From Macrobrachium rosenbergii (taxonomy: Eukaryota > Arthropoda > Malacostraca > Decapoda > Palaemonidae), in contig NC_089782.1 in NCBI RefSeq assembly GCF_040412425.1, positions 46,731,322 through 46,795,321 on the forward strand: DNA of 64,000 bases, in the 5' to 3' direction. Below the pieces are notes generated by a model. It ran no database searches and had not been told where the DNA came from. It was given only the letters and a program-made list of their open reading frames with translations. Both the position numbers and the translations under genes were made by a program. Of the stretch, positions 54,701 through 63,487 are shown in pieces (position 1 is the stretch's first letter; every line of letters begins with the position of its first letter).

Positions 54701-57700
54701 GGATTGAGCCCTTCTGAAACAAACTGATAGACATGATACAGGACATTGGCTTGCTCTAAGGACAAGTGTAATGTATGATGAGATTTTGGGCTTTTCTGGA
54801 AGTCTGCTCCTCAAAATAGACAAGTTCTGTAGGTAACAAGCAATTTTTGTAGGATGAGGCAAAGTAAACACTGCATTTATACAATATGCTTTGCCAACGG
54901 AAGCTTTTCCCAGCATTATAAGCAGTGCTAGGCAGCCAGGGACCATAAAAGATATTACTATGTGGTGCTAAGTTTATGCTTTGAGTTAGAGCAAGTTCCA
55001 CATCAGTGTATTTAAATATTAGGGTGGTATATCCAACCCTTCGTCCTTTCTGAACTATTTTTGCAACAGTGCACTGGAATTATTTCTGTTTAGCAGGCAG
55101 TGGAGATTATTGGCAACTCCAGTTTGGTAACACTCTCCAAAGATAGTAAGGGTACAACATCCCTGGAAGTGTACCACTTAGCTGTGAGGCTTCAAAGAGG
55201 GTCAAAGGTTCAAGTTATGAATGTGATCCCCAGATAGATACAAGGAGAAAAAACTGAAATAGCTCTCGTCACCAGTTGTAACCATGCTATACTGTCCAAA
55301 TGGTCTCTCCACTTGAGAACATATAAGACAACTGGCTGCTGCCGAGTATCTCATGCTTCTAAGCTGTCGGGGAACTAATTTGGTTGTATGATTTCGTTGG
55401 AGGAACTGCTGACCGCAGGATTAGGCAAATTTAAAATGTGTTTTTAATAACATAATAGATTTTAATTTTAAAAATCTAATTTTCCCTGTTAATTCCTAAT
55501 ACCTGTTTCAAGTATTAAGGCATGTACAAAATTAGTTTGTACAGTGCACTGTACATGGTTATTATCTAATACTCTATTGTATGTTTAAATGTTTGTATTA
55601 TTGCATAAAGTACTAACTTTCTTTATTCAATCCATCTTTTCCCAACGTTTTTCCTGGGTCTTCTCTTCAAGATATGCTTCGCAAGGCGCACAATGTGTGT
55701 GTGAGCCAAAAATCAATGAAGGGTTTCTGTTTGACCTTCAGAAACTTAAACCTGGTAGGTGAAGCTTTTTTTATAGTTTGCATGGATTTTCATCCAGTGT
55801 CTCTAGAGGATTTATTCTTATGTAAAGATTGATGATTGATGGCCCCTGACTTTCGACTGGGTTGGGTTCTTGATCTTGAGACATTAATTGGAATAGGTGT
55901 AAGTTGATAGCTGCAACTCATGCCTGTATTTTCTCATATCAAAGCGTTACTTTTTTTTATTGTGGACTTGCAAAGTAAGTCTTTTACTTATACATTTTTT
56001 CAGTATATATTATGCCTTTGTTTTTGTATTTGTGCAATAGCTGTTACTTAAGTTGAAAAGTAATTTTCCAACATTTTTTAAACTTATTTCTTGGAAGTTT
56101 GTTAGTTGTAAGTGCAGATGGATGTACAGTAACTTGTTCATAATTTGGAGACAGTCTGTCATGCAATAGTACTATGTTACAGAAACATCTACTGTAAGCA
56201 GCCAGTCAGTTCCACAGACAGTACCTCCCAAGAAAGATATGAATTTCCTAAAAAATATGACTGAGGTTTGTATTCCCATAGGAACAAATTTCAGATTGAA
56301 ACGGAATTACTTTTTTCTAGATATACAAACCTAAATTTTTTACCCTGATCCCACTTTGAACCATCCTTGCATTTGTTCCCTCAGCTGAGGGAAAAACTGA
56401 GGGTATGCACACAGCAAGTGGCTGGTTACTCGTCCCACTCATCCATTTGGCATTGCATAACGAATTTATTAATAAGCTTCATTTACTGACCCAGTTTGCA
56501 GTCAAGATATTCTTATATAATTCAGATTTATAGATTTAGGAAAATGCAGTTTGACGTAGAAAGTTGTAGATTTTAATTGCTAGCAAGCATGTGAAATAAA
56601 CAACTAATACAGTAGGGTAGATAGTTTAGAATAGATGTTCTTACTTAAAACATTTGACAAACCATGCTAACTGGCTGACTGAGGCAGGTCATATAATTTT
56701 GACCTCAGTTATAGAATGATTGGAAAAACTTTGTATCCTTTTTATAAGCTCCATTTTCATATTTCTTAAGTGTAATTACGATTTCAAAAATGCAGGTTTT
56801 AGTTAAATGTATTTTACAAGCCAGCCAGTGAGATTTTCATTGTAAGTTCTTGAGTAAATGATTTAATCATGTTTTAAAAAAGATGAAAACTGCCCATGGC
56901 CGGCTATCAACATTTCCTCAGACTCAGGGTATCAGCATTTAGATGACCAACAGGGTTCTTTTTCTCTTCTTGTTAGTTAGCATTCCATGTAGAGGGATCT
57001 TGAACCATTGCTGGTACTCAGGCTGTATATTAACTTTACACTTGACACTCCATGCACAGGAACAAAAATTCATATGTCTACTGTGTATATCGAGCCATTG
57101 AACAGTGCCAATTTTAATTATGGTATCCATTCGCCTTTCTACCCCCTTATGCTGGAATTTTGTGCTTCGTTGTCATCATGATGCAGATCTTGTTCTTTCT
57201 TAATCATCAGCACTATTATCTTTACTTTTGCGCTTAATACTAAATGCAGTATGTGAACAGCAGTAAATAAAAGTCATCAAGAGCAAATGTTTAACACGTG
57301 TTGTCATAATGACAGCAGTAAAAAATGAATGTTGCGAGCTAGCATTTAAAATGACAGCTACCCAGCTTTCTCCCACCACCCTGTGTGGATCAGTGACCAG
57401 TGGAAATTTAAAGAAATACTGTATGGAACTATAAACAACATTATTTTCATGAACAGAACCAAATATCTGTTCATGAAAGTAATGCTTCTTCATAGTTCCA
57501 TATTGTTGTAATTTGCATTGGTCACTGATCCACACAGGTTGGTGGGAAATAGCTCTGGGTAGCTTTCATTTTGAATACTAGCTCATAGTTTTCATCTTTT
57601 TGCTGCTGGCATTATGAAAAGACATATATATTGAACTTTGCTCTTGATAACTTTAATTATACATTGAACTTTGGTCTTGATAATTTTAATTAATGCTGTT

Positions 57701-60700
57701 GCACTTACTACATTTAGTATTGAGTGTAAAAGTAAAGATGATAGTGCTGATGGTTACACAAGAGCAAGGCACTTGTTTAAAATCCAAAAGTAGAAACCTG
57801 GAAAGTAGTACTTTGTCTGTACTTGAATGAAGTAAACGATAACAACACCCTCGCATATAACATAGGAGCCATGGAGAGCATTGGTCTCACTCACCTTCAC
57901 GATGTGCCAGGTTATCAGTCATTTCTGTTTTGTTAAATTTGTTAGCCTGAAATGCAGTACAATACTATATTCTTTAGATTGATTTGTAAATAAAATATGA
58001 AATTTCTTCAAATTTGATTGTAATGTAAATGTATGAAGTTCATTGTGATTATAATTCTTGTTTATTGCAGGTTGTAGTAGTATGCTTGACAGTAAACACC
58101 TTTTAACTCTTGATGCACCCCTGAATCTTGTAGTAGTGAGAAAAGAGGGGACATCTGGAATAGCTTCAACTTTGCTTTCAGTCCATGCTGTAGATTGGCG
58201 TTCTATACTCAGTCAGCCTTCCTCTTCACAGAAGGTGTCTTGTCAACTGATGGGAGTAGGTTAGTAAATTGGAAGATAACCCATGAGGATTTTGCATTAT
58301 TTGCTATGAGTTCTTCATATAGAAGAGGCAACAAAAAGGGACTCTTCTAATTAACAGCTTAGCTATGGCTATCTGGGGTACAATACAGTTCTTTTCTATC
58401 ATTTGTAATAGAAAAATTACTTTTTATGTTGTACGTATCACTAAGGTCTTTCTACCTCTAATTTTTAGGCTCTGAGCAGCAAGTTCCAGTAGGCCTTTTG
58501 GATATTGAAGTAACAGTCATTCCTAACTTAGAAGAAATCCTCCCACATTCTACTGTCTCAGAATTCCTGGAAGGGACCAAAAAGCGTTTTGGAGAGAGGC
58601 GACGATTATTTATTGCTTATGCCAGACAGTGGTGGCAAGAGTTTACCGAAATGGCTGCAAGTCATTCTTCTAGACCTGTGAAAATATTTGCTATGGATGA
58701 ATGGGGTCAAAACAGGTGAGAAAGAAGGAAGATTCATAAAATATTTGCTTTGTGTATTTTGGTTTGTAAATCTGAAAATATGCAATTTATGAAGTGCTAG
58801 ATTGAAATTTAGTTTTCAGTCTGTACAGGAGTGGGTATGAGCCATTTAAATTTTCTTGTAGTCTAATAGAGGTCACTTCTTATATGATAACAAGCTTAAT
58901 TGAAGATGTTAATTGAGTTGGGACAGTAACTGAGATCCTGAGGGTTGGCAATAATAAAGGGTTGGGAATAATAGAGTATTAAAATCATACAACAGGTGAC
59001 AGCCAATTAAAATATAGCAGTAACCTAAGTTAATGGAAAGAGCATGAATTATTAACCAGAAGGAACTAGGATTTTATAAATTTTTAGAAGAAACTGCAAA
59101 GTTACTGTAAGGAAATGGACACCAACTTAAATGGATGTGGCAGAGATTATTATTGAAGACCAACTGATGCAGAGACTGAATAAGGTCAACAGTAATAGAT
59201 GTTGGATTCTTATTGAGGTAAATACTGCACTCTAATGGTGCAGATCCCAGTCAAAACTATGCATACATACGTACATAAGTTGTGGCATCTTAGTATGAAA
59301 TTAAGATGCTGAATTGAAACACATAAACTAATATAAAACACAAAGTATAATTGTGCAGAGAACTCTGTTAAGTGTACAGCCAAAAAACAAACAAAATACC
59401 AACGCTACAATGTAAATATAATTACGTACTGTAGACAGAGTAACTTATAGGCTTTGTAGATATCTGCTGAAGAAAATCAAAAATATATAAGGGAAGATTT
59501 GAAGGTTATAAAGAACATGAGGGTAGTTTGCTAACACCTATTACAAGGAAATATACATGAAAAAGTAATGGAATTATAAAAACTTGCTCTTAAACACAAC
59601 CGAATTAATGTCATCATCAGAAATATTTTATTATTACTGTAGCTTCTCTCTTTACTGGTTTGGACTTGAAATGAGTTCTCTCCTGTCTTCACTGTTCAGT
59701 GTGCTCTTTCTTCCTTTACTCCTGTTAAAGTTTAGGTTTTTATCTATGCCCTTTTTCCATGATTTCCTGGTCTTTATTTCAGGTCTTTGTCTTGCTACTT
59801 CTATATCAACTGTGTTTCAGCTGTAATTAATCCTAAGTAATATATACAAATTCATGTTGTTAAAGATGATTTTCATATTTCAAAACTTGAAAACCACTGC
59901 TGTGTAAATAGTACTGATCTCCTAAACACTGGTGTGTAAACAGTACTAATTATGTAAGTCTAACAGTTGCCTCTTGCAACATTTTACCAATGCCTGTCAC
60001 TTTGTCCGTACGTGATATCAGGTTTGCTTAAGAATAGATGAAACATTACAGATGTATTTATTAGGTGGCCACAAGAAGAAAAGCTTTTGTGAGAAACATA
60101 CTGAGGGTTGACTATTTGTTCCCTGAAAACCATATCAGCTCTATGGTAGTTTCTATGAAAAGTTGATTAATCTCCTTGAAAAGGTCACCATATGAATTTA
60201 TCTGACAAGTTTCATCAAACTATGATAAGCACATTTCTTATATATCCTGTTAACACACTAGGAAAGCTCACACAAAGTATAGTAGGAAATCTTTAGAATG
60301 GTTGGACAGGTTTTTATAAATTTTTGGTGTCTTTCTTGAGATGATTAGCTTTTGGAAGAAACTGGCTCATAGTTGATGCTTTGTAGTCATGGAAGCTATC
60401 TCACCCTATCCAGTTTCTTCCCAGAGTGCATCATTTAGGGAAGCTCCCCTAATTGACAGAGTATATCTCTCAAGTTTTATCAGATTTTGTACACCATTTC
60501 TTGAGATGTCATACCAATACTAACACATAAATGAACATAAAAACTGTAATTGCACTACTGTACTTTCCTTTGTTGTGCTTTGATGTAGGTTTGTTTGCGA
60601 GTTCATTAGAAAACTGGAGGTTGGACGTGCTCTTCGTTCACCCGAAGAAGCTGCTCGTTGGATTAGTTTGATACCAGCACCATCTCCATACCAGCTTCCT

Positions 60701-63487
60701 ACAGGTTGTAGTAAGCCATGGTATACTCATTCCACTGCTCTGGTTTCCCAGTTGGTAAGTCTGTAGCCTAGCTCTTAGTGCTGTATCAGATTGAAAAGTT
60801 ATAGTTGTCCAGAAAACTGAAAGGTGCTGTTTTTAGGTTTGGATCAAGGTCATCTTGACTATAAATTTCAGGGATGTACCAACCTGGATTCAGAATACCC
60901 TACTAATTTGTGCTATACACAGTTGTCAGAATTTTCTTGTATATTTTTCTTACTTTTGTTTGTAGTGAAGAGAAGGAAATCTTTTTGCAAATGCTGTAGT
61001 TTGGTCATGAATTTTATGGTGGATTGTCATTGTGTAAATACATCTTATTTTCAGGAAGTGGAAAACAAGTGCATCTTATTATGCAGTATATTACTTGGGT
61101 TTGGCTTGGATGCTTATGTGTGTGTAGGTACTCGAAAAGGTGGTGCTTCCCATTTCTGGATTATGACAAGAGGACCATACACTGCAATTACATTCTGGGA
61201 GACAGTAACAGGTTGTTATGAGTTTGTTTCACTATTGTTTCTAGAAATTATATACATGATGAAATTTACTGAGACTGGATAACATTTAGTATTTATATGG
61301 GATTACTATATATTTTATGTGTGGACCGCCATCATCATCATGGTCTTTTTTTACATTAGTTTTTCCCCTTAAAGGCAAATTCTGATGTAAAAATGATCAA
61401 TATGAAGATGATGAACCTCTTCATAAGGGTGATTATTGGATAGGGTAAATCTATTGGTTTTCAGTAACTTGGCCTTTTCTTTGTGTTAATTTTCTAAGGA
61501 ATTTGTATCTTTGTGAGAACATACTACAGTACCTCTGTATGCAGCAGAGTACAGTATCATGTAGTACAACAACAGAGTCATGAAGCTGTAAATTATTTGA
61601 GAAAATATGTTTAATTCTATTCTATTTCTTATATTGTGTAAGGACAAACCCTTCAGGTCATCTGTGTAAGAGTTAAGTCAGTTGTCTGGTTAAACTAATT
61701 TTTTATTTTTGACTAAGTGACCTAAAAAAATGTAAAGAGTATACTGTAATCCTTTTCCAAATGTTTTTATCAATCTTCCCAATTGTCCTCACAGGTTGTA
61801 GATATGTACATAAGATTGGACAGAAGCCTGTGCATGAATATGAAACCGTTGGCTGTGTCTTCAATGATAGCCATTTTTATGCTTCTTGTCAGGTAGGTGA
61901 TTTAATTGCAGTAGTCCCCCACAGCAAAGCCCTGCTTTCTATAGATAGTACCAAAGGTTTATAGCAGTGTCTATTCACCCCCAACTGCATTTGTCCCTGC
62001 TTTTTACTTCCAATCTTATCCTGTTGGTCTTTAAATAAAACTTTCTGACTTCATTAAGTTTACCTGCTTCAATTTTCACATTTTTTTCAAGAACATATCG
62101 TTTGAACAAGCCCTCATGTGAGTCTGGAAATGTAAAGTACTTGATGACAATTAGAATGCAGCTAGTTTCAGATGAGGCTTAAGCTACTATGGTATGTAAA
62201 GTATTTCAATTGTTTTATACATGTTCAGTATCAGTTTTTGTTATTTGCAATGCTTTTGTAACTTGAGAGATCACATAACATTTTCTTTCACTTTTCAGGC
62301 ATCGAATGTAATAGGTTATTGTACTTTTCTTCTTGAGGACACAAATTCTTGGAAAAAAATGTCTTCTAGTGCCATCTCTAGTGTCATTGACAAGACATTG
62401 TGTTACCTGCCACTCAACCTGTCTACTATTGATGGCAACAAAAGAAGTTCTGACTTAGAAGTACAGCTGAAGATCTTGATTATAGAACACCGAAGTGTAA
62501 GTCCTTTGTAATGTCCCTTCAGCACCCATCTGTTGCTTCTTGTCTGTTCATTTTCTTCCATTCTCTATGGTTTCTTCCCACTTAACTGCCCAACTTCCTC
62601 AACATAGCTGTCCTTCAGTTTTTGGCCCTTAATTATATTGGTTTTTTATGAAAGTTATGTTACAGTGAGTTTTCTGGCATATATTAACAGTATGTTAGGC
62701 TTTGCACCAAATGCCAATATATTATGCACCAAATACTATATTAATTTCTCATTCCCTTTGGTTTAAGACATGCTTAAGTGTAGAGTATCAACTCAGTTTG
62801 AGGATATCTAATATCAGAACATATACTATTTACCTAATTTTCTCCCATTGAACGTATAGAGGCGTGCCATGTGCGGTGTGCTTTACAGGGCAATCTTTAG
62901 ACGTTTTGTGCTTTCATCAATTCCTTTTTAATTATTTCCATGTAACTCCTCAACTTCTTTAGCTTTGCCCTGGTCTAGTTTTCACATCCCATTCAAGAGC
63001 AAATCCTTTGTGGTAGACACAAGAAAATCTTTTATTGAAATCCCATTGATAATTTAAACCAAAAATTTACTCATTTTTGGATCATAAAGTTGCATTCTTA
63101 AAGGTTAGATAATATAGTTTTTATGGTTGGAGATTATGTTTTTTTGTTGTTCATGGAATATTCTTATGTTAATTTGCTTAAGCTCTTAATATTGTTTTTC
63201 CCTCTTTCTTTGATATGAGAATCTGGGAGTAACTCATACTCTGTTGCTGCTTTCCAGGATTCAGGATTAAGTACGAAATTTGATGAACATTTAAGTTATG
63301 TTTTGATGCCTGCTTTGTGGTCATACGAGAGAAAAATGATTTATGGTAGTGTCAGTCAAGATGTTGGTAGCCCTGAACACTTTTCAGCTGCTCTCATGCA
63401 TACAGTGCCTGAAGGATATACTTTTAAGGCTTTCCCCCTTCATTTCATTCACAATTCACCGAGAAGAGCTTTCTCGTCAATTCTAAG
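45709..63487 (+). CDS. CEP76: CEP76-like centrosomal protein gene (11 exons seen, 3' end beyond window)
   Basis: Eleven exons joined at GT-AG junctions with continuous phase give about 595 codons of a protein collinear with vertebrate CEP76 (human protein ~659 residues). Order: a short N-terminal helical region (exons 1-2, about residues 1-91); a CEP76-type C2 domain (exons 3-6) with RRYLYVKVKGGRAFVDH, CVCEPKINEGF and CQLMGVGSEQQVPVGLLDIE; the AYARQWWQEF and VKIFAMDEWGQNR block; a transglutaminase-like domain (exons 7-9) with LLCSILLGFGLDAYVCVGT, SHFWIMTRG, AITFWETVTG; then a C-terminal region (exons 10-11) with LEVQLKILIIEHRS and EGYTFKAFPLHFIHNSPRRA. In human cells CEP76 sits at centrioles, interacts with CP110/CEP97 and restrains centriole reduplication; the same role is inferred here. 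The start ATG has A at -3. The CEDH motif of human CEP76 is not conserved. About 55-60 C-terminal residues are missing because the window ends in intron 11. Confidence 0.92.
46446..46465. repeat. Short (TTAGG)n telomere-like run
   Basis: Four TAGGT units, the permuted arthropod telomere repeat TTAGG, inside intron 1. Short enough to be chance expansion. Confidence 0.6.
46930..47215 (-). pseudogene. LINE (non-LTR retrotransposon) 3' ORF remnant
   Basis: Minus-strand reading includes GRWKWPGHVLCTTPGRILF then VSWAPIGTRSAA and a broken PRPSWMTTTRWKARGKW. This is a degraded form of the RWKWLGHVLR...W.P.G.R..GRPR.SWRRT motif at the C-terminus of many RTE/CR1-like LINE ORFs. Stops interrupt it and no RT domain is present. 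Confidence 0.55.
47343..47550 (+). CDS. CEP76: CEP76 exon 2
   Basis: Acceptor TTTTTCAG, donor GTTTGT. Encodes ENVRTAIDQVIREVISQDNG then a leucine-rich SVDPELIVSCLLDTETIQSL helix, matching in layout the IREIL-ETIREEL and TEDLIKALRRRGIIDDVM region of human CEP76. Starts in phase 0 and ends in phase 1. Confidence 0.88.
47920..48064 (+). CDS. CEP76: CEP76 exon 3 (start of C2 domain)
   Basis: Acceptor TTATTACAG, donor GTAAGT. Encodes LPGRRYLYVKVKGGRAFVDH and LFIHLSLDGQR, aligned with human TRRYLYLQVLGGKAFLEHL and the LHYRNQRF strand. Ends in phase 2. Confidence 0.93.
48654..48828 (+). repeat. DIRS left inverted terminal repeat
   Basis: Pairs with 53981-54161: TACAAGCTTCCTACTACAGC, AGTCTAAAAATT, CTACCATCACTTGTGTAGGT and TACAACTCAGCAAAGAGCTT all recur inverted. 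A C-run at 48769-48778 interrupts the match. Confidence 0.88.
49006..50312 (+). pseudogene. DIRS gag-like ORF1, frameshifted
   Basis: Starts at ATG 49006 (MSDSSSSSVRYCSEGC). A cysteine-rich motif follows (YDPHTKYVKCRG, QDCNKDLTCSECWGWDD) of the kind seen at the start of DIRS gag proteins. The frame shifts at a G6 run (49109-49114), again near 49620-49630 and again near 50090, so the protein is split into segments 49006-49110, 49115-49630, 49627-50100 and 50094-50312. The last segment (SALQKKSMTDLLAQSTKCPK) is the usual gag C-terminal pattern. Confidence 0.7.
50330..51990 (+). pseudogene. DIRS pol: reverse transcriptase, RNase H and methyltransferase-like region
   Basis: RT motifs appear in order: EPLVVQVLERDYSIPF and KGAVGEVM, GFYNRFYVVPK (50,380-50,620); then after a frameshift GDWMVTLDMQDVYFHVPIHP, QFLALCCGLSMVPQVFTRIL and catalytic YLDDW at 50934-50948. 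A further shift leads to RIPYLGMILDSS. RNase H follows with LEFYSDASDLG near 51390 and VAVFTDNITALPYVHKQRG near 51560. The next segment, in another frame, has the DLF-x-TSRNHRLALFC...DPLAWAMDAML...GVYAFPPFGL pattern seen between RNase H and recombinase in DIRS elements. At least five frame breaks. Confidence 0.82.
52187..52405. mobile_element. 219 bp MITE nested in the DIRS recombinase ORF
   Basis: Terminal inverted repeats AGGCAGTCCCTAGTTATCAG (left) and the complement of GATAACCAGGGACTGCCTG (right). Flanked by TA on both sides (52185-52186 and 52406-52407). Removing it with one TA joins GAAGC-TA-TTGCTAG and restores an open DIRS frame across the junction. The interior has GCGATTTTCGG and CGGCGATTTTTGG hairpin-like segments. 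TA target and short size suggest a Tc1/mariner-type MITE. Confidence 0.88.
52410..53416 (+). pseudogene. DIRS tyrosine recombinase, one internal stop
   Basis: Starts in the MKGAASSKLYQSKWTIFRRW region. Conserved boxes: ATAKRIGELQAI (box I arginine) near 52830, HEVQALTTYLAFRH near 53200, and TFWRSESVFTSHYLKD with the candidate nucleophile tyrosine near 53315. The usual H-x-x-R reads HEVQ, so the second catalytic arginine is lost. A TGA at 52979-52981 replaces an expected CGA. Both changes fit C-to-T/G-to-A decay at CpG. Confidence 0.88.
53842..53934. repeat. DIRS internal complementary region
   Basis: First half AGCTATGTAATTACTTGGTA, GTCACTTATATAAAAATGAT is the complement of the element's left end. 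Second half TTTTTATGATGGAATAAAGT, TATATACTTATCAAGTAATT is the complement of its right end. This is the circle-junction template expected in DIRS elements. Confidence 0.88.
53981..54161 (-). repeat. DIRS right inverted terminal repeat
   Basis: Inverted counterpart of 48654-48828. Ends TTATCATAAAAAT, which matches the complement of the second half of the internal complementary region and so fixes the element's end near 54161. Confidence 0.88.
55672..55754 (+). CDS. CEP76: CEP76 exon 4
   Basis: Acceptor CTCTTCAAG, donor GTAGGT. Encodes YASQGAQCVCEPKINEGF then LFDLQKLKP, aligned with human CACEPDFHDGFLLEV. Completes the codon begun in exon 3 and ends in phase 1. Confidence 0.92.
55755..58070. 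other. CEP76 intron 4
   Basis: 2,316 bp. Contains the foldback element at 57205-57752; otherwise nothing recognised. Ends TTTATTGCAG. Confidence 0.8.
57205..57752. repeat. ~548 bp foldback element with CATCAGCACTAT termini
   Basis: Left arm 57205-57447 and right arm 57477-57752 pair along most of their length: CATCAGCACTATTATCTTTA against AAAGATGATAGTGCTGATG, GTGTGGATCAGTGACCA against TGGTCACTGATCCACAC, and TGGAACTATAAAC against a diverged partner. The right arm has a small internal duplication of TTGAACTTTG-TCTTGATAA. No transposase ORF; a non-autonomous MITE/foldback. Confidence 0.85.
58071..58259 (+). CDS. CEP76: CEP76 exon 5
   Basis: Acceptor TTATTGCAG, donor GTTAGT. Encodes CSSMLDSKHLLTLDAP, LVVVRKEGTSGIASTLLS, VDWRSILSQ and VSCQLMGVG, matching human SISDPIHMVLIKTD, FLEWRSVLGS and TVELMGVG. 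Part of the C2 domain. Ends in phase 1. Confidence 0.94.
58469..58715 (+). CDS. CEP76: CEP76 exon 6
   Basis: Acceptor ATTTTTAG, donor GTGAGA. Encodes SEQQVPVGLLDIEVTVIPNL then RRLFIAYARQWWQEFTEM and SRPVKIFAMDEWGQN. The YA-QWW block and VKIFA-DE-G-NR are the most conserved CEP76 signatures. Ends in phase 2. Confidence 0.96.
58716..60588. other. CEP76 intron 6
   Basis: 1,873 bp, AT-rich, no recognised element. The open frame at 59584-59826 is Leu/Ser-rich with no known motif. Confidence 0.75.
60589..60754 (+). CDS. CEP76: CEP76 exon 7 (entry to transglutaminase-like domain)
   Basis: Acceptor TTTGATGTAG, donor GTAAGT. Encodes FVCEFIRKLEVGRALRSPEE then AARWISLIPAP and KPWYTHSTALVSQL. Aligned with human PVCSYVKPLRAGRLLDTPRQ-AARFVNVL and W-CTLLAFL. 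Ends in phase 0. Confidence 0.92.
61055..61211 (+). CDS. CEP76: CEP76 exon 8 (transglutaminase-like core)
   Basis: Acceptor CTTATTTTCAG, donor GTTGTT (GT but weak). Encodes EVENKCILLCSILLGFGLDA, YVCVGTRKGG, SHFWIMTRG and AITFWETVT. The His of the SHFWIMT motif is conserved with human PHAWVMT, but the human GDCEDH stretch reads LEVENK at the exon 7/8 junction, so the Cys is absent. Ends in phase 1. Confidence 0.92.
61795..61892 (+). CDS. CEP76: CEP76 exon 9
   Basis: Acceptor GTCCTCACAG, donor GTAGGT. Encodes CRYVHKIGQKPVHEYETVG then CVFNDSHFYASCQ. Aligned with human RYIHKPT...YPYRTIGCVFNHQMFLGNCQ. About ten residues shorter than human between the RYVHK and YETVG parts. Phase 0 at the end. Confidence 0.93.
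62299..62496 (+). CDS. CEP76: CEP76 exon 10
   Basis: Acceptor CACTTTTCAG, donor GTAAGT. Sixty-six codons: SNVIGYCTFLLEDTNSWKKM, SAISSVIDK, LNLSTIDGNKR, LEVQLKILIIEHRS. Matches human FDLNDESKWKPMSEEAIKSV and EIEMQLRLLVSEHRK. Confidence 0.93.
63258..63487 (+). CDS. CEP76: CEP76 exon 11
   Basis: Acceptor CTGCTTTCCAG, donor GTAATT. Encodes FDEHLSYVLMPALWSYERKM, HFSAALMHTVPEGYTFKAFP and LHFIHNSPRRAFSSILR. Aligned with human EDQLSYLLSPALASYEFER and AVPDGHTFKGFPIHFVY-NARRAFATCLR. Ends in phase 2; the remaining exon(s) lie beyond the window. Confidence 0.95.

Larger units (their letters stand above)
48065..55671. other. CEP76 intron 3 (7.6 kb, hosts a DIRS element)
   Basis: Begins GTAAGT, ends TTCTCTTCAAG. 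The 5,508 bp DIRS-type insertion at 48654-54161 accounts for most of its length. The 54162-55671 remainder has no recognisable gene; the minus-strand ORF at 54674-55001 matches nothing I know. Confidence 0.8.

Noticed and set aside
54674..55001. Minus-strand ORFs inside CEP76 intron 3
   Set aside because: No recognisable family; antisense within an intron and only 81-90 codons.
60824..61282. A single 152-codon gene
   Set aside because: Only 61055-61211 is coding; the rest is intron read-through of the CEP76 exon 8 frame.
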